Source: Pseudonocardia halophobica | GTDB lineage: Bacteria > Actinomycetota > Actinomycetes > Mycobacteriales > Pseudonocardiaceae | NCBI RefSeq assembly: GCF_027922425.1 | Contig: NZ_BSFQ01000035.1 | Location: forward strand, 1-64,000 | Length of the DNA stretch: 64,000 nucleotides | Reading direction: 5' to 3' | In this document: piece by piece, positions 47,823-55,719 of the stretch | How positions within the stretch are numbered: the stretch's first letter is position 1 | How the letters are laid out: every line of letters begins with the position of its first letter | Notes under the pieces: model-generated | The model's input: only the letters and a program-made list of their open reading frames with translations | Database searches by the model: none | What the model was told of the DNA's origin: nothing | Position numbers and translations under genes: made by a program

Positions 47823-49241
47823 GTGCCCGATCTCGATCCGGAGGAGTTCCGCAGGCTCGGCCACGCGCTGGTCGACTGGGTGGCCGCGCACCGCGCCGGG
47901 CTGGCGGAGCTGCCGGTCCGGCCGGCGGTGCGGCCCGGGGAGATCCGCGCCGCGCTGCCCGCGGACCTGCCCGACAAGCCCGCCGACGACCTCGGCGTGG
48001 CGCTGACCGACCTGCTCGACGACGTCGTGGTCCCCGGGTCGCTGCACTGGCAGCACCCCGGGTTCTACGGCTACTTCCCCGCGCAGGCCTCGCTGCTGTC
48101 GCTGCTCGGTGACCTCGCCTCCGGCGGGCTCGGCGCGCAGGGGATGCTCTGGTCCACCTCGCCCGCCGGGACCGAGGTGGAGCAGGTGCTCGTCGACGGG
48201 TTCGCCCGGGCGCTCGGCCTCGGCGAGACGTTCACCTTCGCCGGCGGCGGGGGCGGGTCGTTGCAGGACTCGGCGTCGTCGGCGGCCCTGGTGGCGCTGC
48301 TCGCCGCGCTGCACCGGGCGTCGCCGGAGTGGCGGGAGACCGGCGTCGACGGCACCGAACGCGTCTACGTCACCGCGGAGACGCACTCGTCGCTGGCCAA
48401 AGCGGTGCGGGTGGCCGGGCTGGGGTCCCGGGCGTTGCGCACCGTGCCCTTCTCCCCCGGCACGCTCGCGATGTCCGCCGAGGCGCTGGGCGGGATGCTC
48501 GCCGAGGACCGGGCGGCGGGGCTGCGGCCGGTGCTGGTGTGCCCGACCGTCGGCACCACCGGCACCGGGGCGATCGACCCCGTGCGCGAGGTCTGCGAGG
48601 TCGCGGGCGGCGCGTGGGTGCACGTCGACGCGGCCTGGGCGGGCGTGGCCGCGCTCTGCCCGGAGTTCCGGCACGTGCTCGACGGCGCGGAGCTGGCCGA
48701 CTCGGTCTGCACGGACGCGCACAAGTGGCTGGCCACGGCGTTCGACGCGTCGTTCCTGTGGGTCCGCGACGGCACCGCCCTGCCGGCGGCGCTGTCGATC
48801 ACGCCGGAGTACCTGCGCAACGCCGCGACCGACTCCGGCGAGGTCGTCGACTACCGGGACTGGCAGGTGCCGCTCGGCCGCCGCTTCCGCGCGCTCAAGC
48901 TCTGGGCGGTGGTGCAGGGCGCGGGGCTCGAGGGGCTGCGGGAGGGGATCCGCGGGCACGTGGCGCTGGCGCAGGACCTGGCCGCGCGGGTCGAGGCGGA
49001 CCCGCGGTTCTCCCTGGCCGCGCCGCCCTCGCTCGCCCTGGTCTGCCTGCACGTCCTCGGCCCCGACGGCGAGCCCGACGACGCCGCCGGCCGCGCCCTG
49101 CTCGAGCGCGTCAACGCCAGCGGGCGCGCCTTCCTCACCCACACCACGATCGACGGGCGCTACGCGATCCGCGTGGCGATCGGCGGCCTGGGCACGGGCC
49201 CGGAGCACCTCGACGTGCTGTGGGCCGAGCTGACCCGCTGA
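47823..49241 (+). CDS. PLP-dependent group II amino acid decarboxylase
   Basis: A 472-residue aromatic-amino-acid-decarboxylase-type enzyme. HPGFYGYFPAQAS (near residue 80) is the substrate-side motif, VHVDAAWAGVAAL (near 262) supplies the PLP Asp, and CTDAHKWLATAFDASF (near 297) the Schiff-base Lys. It should decarboxylate an aromatic L-amino acid such as Phe, Tyr or Trp. The GTG start has a TAGGTT box 6 nt upstream, and the gene is separated from the preceding ligase by a terminator, so it is a single-gene unit. The preferred amino acid cannot be told. Confidence 0.9.
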   Translation: MPDLDPEEFRRLGHALVDWVAAHRAGLAELPVRPAVRPGEIRAALPADLPDKPADDLGVALTDLLDDVVVPGSLHWQHPGFYGYFPAQASLLSLLGDLASGGLGAQGMLWSTSPAGTEVEQVLVDGFARALGLGETFTFAGGGGGSLQDSASSAALVALLAALHRASPEWRETGVDGTERVYVTAETHSSLAKAVRVAGLGSRALRTVPFSPGTLAMSAEALGGMLAEDRAAGLRPVLVCPTVGTTGTGAIDPVREVCEVAGGAWVHVDAAWAGVAALCPEFRHVLDGAELADSVCTDAHKWLATAFDASFLWVRDGTALPAALSITPEYLRNAATDSGEVVDYRDWQVPLGRRFRALKLWAVVQGAGLEGLREGIRGHVALAQDLAARVEADPRFSLAAPPSLALVCLHVLGPDGEPDDAAGRALLERVNASGRAFLTHTTIDGRYAIRVAIGGLGTGPEHLDVLWAELTR

Positions 49242-49247
49242 TCCGGG

Positions 49248-50297
49248 TCAGGAGATCGTCTCCGGCGACGTCGCGAAGTGGGCGGCGGTGCCGGCGAGCG
49301 CGTGCAGGTAGCGGTCCAGCACCGTCCGGTTCACGTTCTCCAGCCGGTCGCAGGCCTGGTGGTAGCAGGGGTCGTAGACCTCGTCGGCCTGCCCGCCGTC
49401 GGTCCGGGCCTGCTCCTCGCTCTTCCTCCGGCGGTCGCCGTTCTCCGCTCCCGCCGAGGGGATGCCGGCGGCGACGAAGGGGGTCTCGTCGTCGCCGACG
49501 AACTTGATGCGTTCGACGTCCACCCCCGTGCTGCCCAGCTGGGCGGCGAGCACGTCGGCCACGGCCGCCGAGCCCGGGGGGCCGGCCTCCGAGACCTCGT
49601 CCCCCGTCCCGCCCTGCACGAAGTAGCCACCGTTCGGCGAGGCGATCATGTCCACGTTGAGGTACAGCATGATCTTCCCGCGCTCCTCGTCGGACAGGCT
49701 CGTCACGTAGCCCGTCGACCCCTGCGCCCCGGTCTCCTCCGAGCCCCAGAACCCGAACCGGACGACGTTGCGCACCGCCGGCGACGAGCCGAGCCGGGTC
49801 GCGATCTCCAGCAGCGCCGCCACCCCGGACCCGTCGTCGACGATGCCCGGCCCCTCCTTCACCGAGTCGAGGTGCGCGCCGATCATCACGACGTGGGCGG
49901 GATCGCCCGTACGCGTCTGCGCGACGACGTTCTGCGCCGTGGTCCGGCCGTCCTCGCCGCCGCGCCGCCGCGACAACGGGTAGTCCGGCGTCGCGACGTC
50001 GTACCCGGCGTCGCGCAGGACGCCGGTGACGTAGTCGACGCTCGCCACGTACCCGGGGCCGGGCGAGGCACGGTTGCCCCCGTTCCGGTCGGCGATCCCC
50101 TGGAGCTCCTGCAGGTGCACGACGGTTCCCGCGTCGGTCACCGCACCCTTGAGCTGCTGGGCCAGCTGCCCGTCGACGACCGGCACGGCCGGGCCCGGCG
50201 CCGGACCCGTGGCCGTGCACCCGGCCAGCACGGCGAGGACGACGACCGGCAGCACCCACCGCAGGCGCGTCCGGGTGCGGGGTCGGACCTGCGTCAT
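49248..50297 (-). CDS. M28-family metallopeptidase lipoprotein
   Basis: A 349-residue exported aminopeptidase. The signal peptide ends in the lipobox VLAGC (Cys near residue 27). Zinc ligands of the M28 fold can be placed: His in MIGAHLDSV (near 140), the bridging Asp in IVDDGSGVAA (near 153), the general base Glu pair in GSEETGAQ (near 187), Asp in LNVDMIAS (near 216) and His in PCYHQACD (near 310). It resembles Streptomyces-type aminopeptidase S/Y. It would remove N-terminal residues from peptides at the cell surface. Confidence 0.9.
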   Translation of the reverse strand: MTQVRPRTRTRLRWVLPVVVLAVLAGCTATGPAPGPAVPVVDGQLAQQLKGAVTDAGTVVHLQELQGIADRNGGNRASPGPGYVASVDYVTGVLRDAGYDVATPDYPLSRRRGGEDGRTTAQNVVAQTRTGDPAHVVMIGAHLDSVKEGPGIVDDGSGVAALLEIATRLGSSPAVRNVVRFGFWGSEETGAQGSTGYVTSLSDEERGKIMLYLNVDMIASPNGGYFVQGGTGDEVSEAGPPGSAAVADVLAAQLGSTGVDVERIKFVGDDETPFVAAGIPSAGAENGDRRRKSEEQARTDGGQADEVYDPCYHQACDRLENVNRTVLDRYLHALAGTAAHFATSPETIS

Positions 50298-50421
50298 GCG
50301 ACCTCCTCGGCGAGGGCAGCGGCAGGCACGTCCCGGGACCGGAGCGGCCTGCGTACACGCATTCGGCGCCGGCCCCGGGATCGTTTCCCGCGATCCTGGG
50401 AGACCGCTGAGGACCGCAGGC

Positions 50422-51024
50422 CTAGTCCGGGATCTCCCGCTGGTCGGCCACGACCACCCCGAACAGGTCGGCGACCGCGGCGAGGCTCGCCGCCTGCAGC
50501 GCGGCGGCCGACACCTCCGGGCCCCCGCCGGTGCCCGGCAGCGCGCGGGTGGCGGTGGCGCCGCCGACCACGGTGGGCGCGTAGCCCAGGCTGAAGGCGC
50601 CGCGGGCGGTGGAGTTCACGCACATGTGCGTCATGAACCCGGCGAGCAGCAGCGGGCGGGCCGGGTGCTGCTTGAGCAGCGTGTCCAGCTCGGTGCCGGT
50701 GAAGGAGTTCGGGTAGTGCTTCACCACCGTCGCCTCGCCGGAGCGCGGCGCGACCCGGGCGACGATCGCGCCGATCTCCTCCCGCACGTCGTACGGCGTG
50801 CCGCGGCCGGCGTCGTGCTGGACGTGGACGATCGGGATGCCGGCGGCGCGGGCCCGGTCGAGCAGCTCCTCGGCCTGGTCGAGAGCCGCCTGCACGCCCT
50901 CGAGCTCCATCAGGCCGCGCGTGTAGGTGTTCTGGCAGTCGATCAGGACGAGCGTGGACGCGGACAGCGCGGGCGGGTCGGCGGGGAGGCCGCTCACCGC
51001 GCGCAGGGTCGTGAGGTCGGACAT
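50422..51024 (-). CDS. Isochorismatase-like cysteine hydrolase
   Basis: A 200-residue cysteine hydrolase. The catalytic triad is recognisable as Asp in LVLIDCQNTY (near residue 29), Lys in ATVVKHYPNSF (near 101) and Cys in AGFMTHMCVNSTAR (near 136), with the cis-peptide before THMC. It lacks the aryl-carrier domain of EntB, so it is not a full siderophore isochorismatase. It is divergent from the ABC transporter genes and shares their 136-bp iron-box region, so it may be iron-regulated. Nicotinamidase-like or other amidase activity is equally possible. Confidence 0.85.
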   Translation of the reverse strand: MSDLTTLRAVSGLPADPPALSASTLVLIDCQNTYTRGLMELEGVQAALDQAEELLDRARAAGIPIVHVQHDAGRGTPYDVREEIGAIVARVAPRSGEATVVKHYPNSFTGTELDTLLKQHPARPLLLAGFMTHMCVNSTARGAFSLGYAPTVVGGATATRALPGTGGGPEVSAAALQAASLAAVADLFGVVVADQREIPD

Positions 51025-51141
51025 GATCTCCTCGCACGTCGACGGGCAGGAGCACCGACGCTACCCACGGCGGACGGGGCCGGAGAAGACCCGAACGGAC
51101 AGTGCGTTGACGACCACCGGCACCCCGAGAGCGTCGGTGGG

Positions 51142-51160
51142 TGAGGTTAGCCTTCCCCAC
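51142..51160 (+). promoter_or_regulatory. IdeR/DmdR1-like iron box upstream of the ABC genes
   Basis: TGAGGTTAGCCTTCCCCAC matches the TTAGGTTAGGCTAACCTAA consensus at 13 of 19 positions and abuts the ATG at 51161. It could repress both the ABC operon and the divergent hydrolase gene. Confidence 0.55.
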
Positions 51161-52843
51161 ATGACGGGGGAGATCACCGGGCGGTCCGTCCGATGGGGAG
51201 CGATCCGGGCCGAACGGTGGCACGTGCTCGCGGCGGTGCTGCTGCTCTGCGGGCACCAGGCCGGCGAGGCGCTGGTCCCGGTCCTGGTCGGTGTCGTGAT
51301 CGACCAGGGCGTCGCCGGCGGGGACCTGCGGGCGATGCTGTTGTGGCTGCTCGTGCTGGGCCTCGACTTCCTCTTCCTGTCGAACTGCTACCGCTTCGGC
51401 GCGCGCCGGGCCAGGCACGCCGAGCGGCACACCGACCGCCGGTTGCGGCTGCGGATCGCCGACCGGGTGCTGGACCCGCGCGGCGGCGCCGAGTCCGGGC
51501 GGCTCCCGGGTGCGCTGGCGAGCGTGGCCACCTCGGACACCCAGCGGGTCGCCGGGCTCGGGTTCGGGCTGCCGCTGCTCCTGGCGCAGGGCACCGCGCT
51601 CGTGGTCGCCGCCGTCGCGCTGCTGCGGATCTCGCTCCCGCTCGGGCTGCTGATCCTGCTCGGCACGCCGCCGCTGCTCCTGCTGCTGCACCTGCTGGGC
51701 CGCCCCCTGGAGAAGCGGAGCGGGCCCGAGCAGGAGCGGGCCGCCCAGGCGTCGGGCGTCGCCGCGGACCTCGTGGCGGGCATCCGCGTGCTGAAGGGCA
51801 TCGGCGCGGGGCCGGCCGCGGTGCACCGCTACACCGGCACCAGCCGCGCGGCCCTGCGCGCGACCCTGCGGGCCACCGGTTCGCAGGCGTGGTTCCAGGG
51901 CGCGGTCCTGCTGCTCAACGGCCTGTTCCTCGCCCTGGTCGCGCTCGTCGGCGGACGTCTCGCGCTGGCCGGCGAGCTCAGCGTCGGCGGGCTGGTCGCC
52001 GCCGTCGGGCTCGCGCAGTTCCTCGTCGGGCCGCTGGAGACGATCGGCTTCGTCAACGCCCGGCTCGCGCAGGCGCGCGCCTCGTCGGAGCGGATCGCCG
52101 AGGTGCTGTCGGCGCCGCCGGCCGTCGCGCCCGGCGACCGCCCCGTCCCCGAGGACTCCCCCGGCGCGCTCACCGTGCGCGGCCTGCGCGCGGGGCCGCT
52201 GACCGGGCTGGACCTCGACGTCCCGGCCGGAGAGCTGGTCGGGGTCGTCGCCGATCCGGCGGCCGCCACCGCGCTCCTGGCCGCGCTGGCCCGCGAGACC
52301 GATCCCGAGGAGGGCAGCGTGGAGCTCGACCGGGTCCCGCTCGGTGCGTACCCGCCGGAGCAGGCCCGCGCGGTGGTGCTGGTCGCGGCGCACGAGGCGG
52401 CGCTGTTCGCCGGGACCGTCGCCGACAACGTCCGGGCCGGCGGGCCGGGCGACCCGGCCGCCGCGCTGGCCGCCGCGGGTGCCGACCAGGTCGTCGAGAG
52501 CCTGCCCGAGGGCGCGGACACCGCGGTCACCGAGCAGGGCCGGTCGTTGTCCGGCGGGCAGCGGCAGCGGGTCGCGCTGGCCCGGGCGCTGGTCGCCGAC
52601 GCCCCGGTGCTGGTGCTGCACGACCCGACCACTGCGGTCGACACGGTCACCGAGGCGCGGATCGCCGAGGGGCTGCGGCTGCTGCGCGCGGGCCGGACCA
52701 CCCTGCTGCTCACCACGAGCCCGACGCTGCTCGCGGTGGCCGATCGCGTCGTCGTCGTCGACGAGGGACGGGTGCGGGCCGAGGGCACGCACGCCGACCT
52801 GCTCGCCGGCGACCCCGCCTACCGCGGCCTGGTGCTCGCGTGA
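51161..52843 (+). CDS. ABC exporter-fold half transporter with degenerate ATP site (partner 1)
   Basis: A 560-residue protein with six membrane helices (residues about 20-300) and one nucleotide-binding domain (about 335-560). The signature LSGGQ (463-467) is perfect. The Walker A loop reads GVVADPAAATAL with no Lys (361-372). Walker B reads LVLHDP (His487-Asp488 in place of Asp-Glu), and the Q-loop Gln and switch His are also lost. It therefore cannot hydrolyse ATP alone. It overlaps the second half-transporter gene (GTGA) and should form a heterodimer with it. The iron box upstream and the siderophore-binding protein downstream suggest siderophore transport, as in IrtAB. Confidence 0.88.
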   Translation: MTGEITGRSVRWGAIRAERWHVLAAVLLLCGHQAGEALVPVLVGVVIDQGVAGGDLRAMLLWLLVLGLDFLFLSNCYRFGARRARHAERHTDRRLRLRIADRVLDPRGGAESGRLPGALASVATSDTQRVAGLGFGLPLLLAQGTALVVAAVALLRISLPLGLLILLGTPPLLLLLHLLGRPLEKRSGPEQERAAQASGVAADLVAGIRVLKGIGAGPAAVHRYTGTSRAALRATLRATGSQAWFQGAVLLLNGLFLALVALVGGRLALAGELSVGGLVAAVGLAQFLVGPLETIGFVNARLAQARASSERIAEVLSAPPAVAPGDRPVPEDSPGALTVRGLRAGPLTGLDLDVPAGELVGVVADPAAATALLAALARETDPEEGSVELDRVPLGAYPPEQARAVVLVAAHEAALFAGTVADNVRAGGPGDPAAALAAAGADQVVESLPEGADTAVTEQGRSLSGGQRQRVALARALVADAPVLVLHDPTTAVDTVTEARIAEGLRLLRAGRTTLLLTTSPTLLAVADRVVVVDEGRVRAEGTHADLLAGDPAYRGLVLA

Positions 52844-54591
52844 GCACACGCCGACTGCTCCCCGTCGCCGACGGCCGCGCGGTCCGGGCCGCGATCGGCG
52901 AGCTGGCCCGGCCGCACCGCGGACGGGCCGTCGCCGCCGTGCTCGCGCTGGTCGCCGGGGCGGCGGCGAGCCTGGTCACCGCTCCCCTGCTGGGCAGGAT
53001 CGTCGACCTCGTGGTCGGCGGTGGCGAGCCGGCAGCCCTCACGGCGCCGGTGCTGCTGCTGGTCGTGGTCGCGATCGTGCAGGGCGTCCTGGCCGTGCTG
53101 GGCCTGCGGCTGCTCGCCCGGGTCGGCGAGACCATGCTGGCCACGCTGCGCGAGCGGTTCGTCGCCCGCGCGCTGGAGCTGCCGCTCGGCCGGCTCGAGG
53201 AGGCCGGCTCGGGCGACCTCACCGCGCGGGTCACCACGGACGTCACGACGGTCGGCGAGGCGGTCCGCGAGGCCGTGCCCGAGTTCGCGCGGGCGGCGCT
53301 GATCATCCTGCTCACCCTCGTGGGCCTGGCCGCGCTGGACTGGCGCTTCCTCGTCGGCGCGCTGCTCGCCGTGCCGATCCAGGTGTGGACCGCGCGCTGG
53401 TACCTCGGCCGCTCGCAGAAGGTCTACGCGGCCGAGCGGATCGCCGGGGGTGCGCAGCAGCAGGAGCTGCTCGACACCGTCGGCGGGATCGGGACCGTGC
53501 GCGCCTTCCGGCTGCACGACCGCCGCGCCGTGCGGATCCGCGAGCGCGCGGGTGAGGTCGTCGAGCTCAACCGCCGGGTGGTCGTCCTGCAGACCCGGTT
53601 CTTCGGCCGGCTCAACGCCGCCGAGTTCGTCGGGGTCGCGGGCGTGCTCGGGGCGGGCTTCCTGCTGGTGGGCTCGGGCGGGGCCACGGTCGGCGCGGCG
53701 AGTGCGGCCGCGTTGTACTTCATCAACCTGTTCGGGCCGGTCAACCAGGTCCTCTTCCTGCTCGACGTCGCCCAGTCCGCGGCGGCGAGCCTGGCCCGGA
53801 TCGTCGGCGTCGCCTCGCTGGACCCGGAGACCGAGCCCGAGCAGCCGGGCGTCCCAATCGACGGCGGGGTGCGCGCCAAGGAGCTCGAGCACGCCTACGT
53901 CGAGGGGCACCCGGTGCTGCACGGCGTGGACCTCGACGTCCCGGCCGGGACCCGGGTCGCGCTGGTCGGGGCGTCGGGCGCGGGCAAGACCACGCTGGCG
54001 TCGATCCTCGCCGGGGTGCACGAGCCGACCCGCGGGGCGGTCGACCTCGGCGGCGTGCCGCTCGCCGAGCTCGGCCCGGCCGGCGTCCGGGGCACGATCG
54101 CGCTGATCACGCAGGAGGTGCACGTGTTCGCCGGGCCGCTGGCCGAGGACCTGCGGCTCGCCCGGCCCGGCGCGTCCGACGCCGAGCTGCGCGCCGCGCT
54201 CGCCACGGTCGACGCCCTGAGCTGGGCGGAGACCCTCCCCGACGGTCTCGACACCGTGGTCGGGGCGGGGGCGCACGCGCTCACCGCGGTGCAGGCCCAG
54301 CAGCTCGCGCTGGCCCGGCTCGTGCTGGCCGACCCGCCGGTCGCCATCCTCGACGAGGCCACCGCCGAGGCGGGCAGCGCCGGTTCCCGGGTCCTCGAGG
54401 CGGCGGCCGAGCGGGCGCTGGCCGGGCGCACGGCGATCACCGTGGCCCACCGGCTCACCCAGGCCGCCGGGGCGGACCACGTCGTGGTGCTCGACGGCGG
54501 CCGGATCGTCGAGCAGGGCACCCACGAGGCGCTCGTCGCCGCGGACGGCGTGTACGCGCGGCTGTGGGCGGCGTGGGCGGAGCGGCACTGA
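52840..54591 (+). CDS. ABC exporter-fold half transporter with degenerate signature (partner 2)
   Basis: A 583-residue partner with six membrane helices and one nucleotide-binding domain. Walker A is intact (GASGAGKTT, 377-385), the Q-loop (ITQEVHVF), Walker B and catalytic Glu (ILDEAT, Asp505-Glu506) and switch His (VAHRL) are all present. The signature, however, is LTAVQ (481-485), not LSGGQ, and the D-loop is altered. Its faults complement those of the first half: its ATP site can pair with the good LSGGQ of partner 1, giving one active and one dead site. The GTG start overlaps the upstream stop. Confidence 0.88.
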   Translation: MSTRRLLPVADGRAVRAAIGELARPHRGRAVAAVLALVAGAAASLVTAPLLGRIVDLVVGGGEPAALTAPVLLLVVVAIVQGVLAVLGLRLLARVGETMLATLRERFVARALELPLGRLEEAGSGDLTARVTTDVTTVGEAVREAVPEFARAALIILLTLVGLAALDWRFLVGALLAVPIQVWTARWYLGRSQKVYAAERIAGGAQQQELLDTVGGIGTVRAFRLHDRRAVRIRERAGEVVELNRRVVVLQTRFFGRLNAAEFVGVAGVLGAGFLLVGSGGATVGAASAAALYFINLFGPVNQVLFLLDVAQSAAASLARIVGVASLDPETEPEQPGVPIDGGVRAKELEHAYVEGHPVLHGVDLDVPAGTRVALVGASGAGKTTLASILAGVHEPTRGAVDLGGVPLAELGPAGVRGTIALITQEVHVFAGPLAEDLRLARPGASDAELRAALATVDALSWAETLPDGLDTVVGAGAHALTAVQAQQLALARLVLADPPVAILDEATAEAGSAGSRVLEAAAERALAGRTAITVAHRLTQAAGADHVVVLDGGRIVEQGTHEALVAADGVYARLWAAWAERH

Positions 54592-54660
54592 TCGACAGGA
54601 CCGACCCCGGGCGGCGGCACGGGCAGCACTGCGCGACACGAATCGGGCACGCCGCCTGAA

Positions 54661-54691
54661 TTGACACGATCAGTTGGTTAGGCAAACCTCA
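54661..54691 (+). promoter_or_regulatory. Promoter with IdeR/DmdR1-like iron box
   Basis: A perfect TTGACA -35 lies at 54661. GTTGGTTAGGCAAACCTCA at 54673-54691 matches the iron-box consensus at 15 of 19 positions, overlapping the -10 region. It controls the siderophore-binding lipoprotein gene at 54724. Confidence 0.75.
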
Positions 54692-54723
54692 CCGGGATCG
54701 TGATCGTCGTTGGAAGGACCCAG

Positions 54724-55719
54724 ATGTCGCACGTCCCCCGCCCCGGCCGCCGCGCCGGGCGCACCGCCCTGCGGGCGCTCGCCGCGGCCGCCCTGACCGC
54801 CCTCGTGGCCGCCGCCTGTTCCAGCCCCTCGCAGGCCCCCTCGTCCGGCGCGCCCGAGACGTCGGCCGCGGCGCAGAACGCCTTCCCGGTGACCTTGAAG
54901 CACGCCTACGGCGAGACGACGATCCCGGCCGAGCCGACGCGCGTCGTCACCATCGGCTTCAACGAGGGCGACTTCGCGCTCGCCCTGGGCGTGGTGCCGC
55001 TGGCCGAGCGGGAGTTCTTCGGCGGCTTCGACTGGCAGAACCGGCCCTGGGCCGCCGCGGCGAAGAACGGTGCCCGGCCCGTGCCGCTGGCGTCGAGCGA
55101 GCTGCCGCTCGAGACGATCGCGAGCCTCCGGCCCGACCTGATCCTCGGGGTGTACTCGTTCATCGACCAGCCGACCTACGAGCGGCTGTCGACGATCGCC
55201 CCGACCGTCGCCCAGCCGACGGCCAACGGTGAGGGTGCCGCCGCCACCTGGCAGGAGCAGACCCGGATCACCGGGCAGGCGCTCGGCCGCAGCGACCGGG
55301 CCGAGCAGGTGATCGCCGAGACCGAGCAGAAGCTGAAGGACGCCGCCGCGCCGTCGTTCGCCGGCAGGACGCTGGCCATGGACTTCATGGTCGACGGCAC
55401 CCCGTACAAGCTGGGGACGGACGACCTGCGCGCCCAGCTGTTCACGGGGCTGGGCTTCACCGTCCCGGCCACCACCGAGACGCTCAGCCCGGAGACGCTC
55501 GGCCCGCTCGACCAGGACGTGATCGTGTCGATGGGCCGCACGCAGGAGCAGTACGACTCGCCGGTGTTCCAGAACCTCAACGCCGTGCAGCAGGGCCGGG
55601 TCGTGAACATGGGCGGCTACACCACCCCGTTCGCCGGCGCGCTGGGCTACTCCAGCCCGTTGAGCCTGCCGTACGCGGCGGACGAGGTCTCCCCGCAGCT
55701 GGCCGAGGTCCTCGGCTAG
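54724..55719 (+). CDS. Iron-siderophore ABC substrate-binding lipoprotein
   Basis: A 331-residue FepB/FhuD-type binding protein. The lipobox is VAAACSS (Cys near residue 32). KHAYGETTIPAEPTRVVTIGFNEGDFALALGVVPLAE (near 59-95) and LRPDLILGVYSFIDQPTYERLSTIAPTV (near 135) are typical of class III metal-siderophore binding folds. It sits outside the membrane and hands ferric siderophore to a permease. ATG follows GAAGGA. No FecCD-type permease is present; the nearest transporter is the exporter-fold pair upstream. Its stop overlaps the N-hydroxylase stop in the sequence CTAG. Confidence 0.9.
   Translation: MSHVPRPGRRAGRTALRALAAAALTALVAAACSSPSQAPSSGAPETSAAAQNAFPVTLKHAYGETTIPAEPTRVVTIGFNEGDFALALGVVPLAEREFFGGFDWQNRPWAAAAKNGARPVPLASSELPLETIASLRPDLILGVYSFIDQPTYERLSTIAPTVAQPTANGEGAAATWQEQTRITGQALGRSDRAEQVIAETEQKLKDAAAPSFAGRTLAMDFMVDGTPYKLGTDDLRAQLFTGLGFTVPATTETLSPETLGPLDQDVIVSMGRTQEQYDSPVFQNLNAVQQGRVVNMGGYTTPFAGALGYSSPLSLPYAADEVSPQLAEVLG

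Noticed and set aside
50422..51024. EntB-type isochorismatase for a catechol siderophore
   Set aside because: The protein has only the hydrolase domain, no aryl-carrier domain, and no entA/entC/entE genes are nearby.
50294..52849. An 850-codon minus-strand frame antisense to the ABC transporter gene
   Set aside because: Low-complexity Gln/Arg/Gly sequence without family motifs. The plus-strand ABC protein explains the region.
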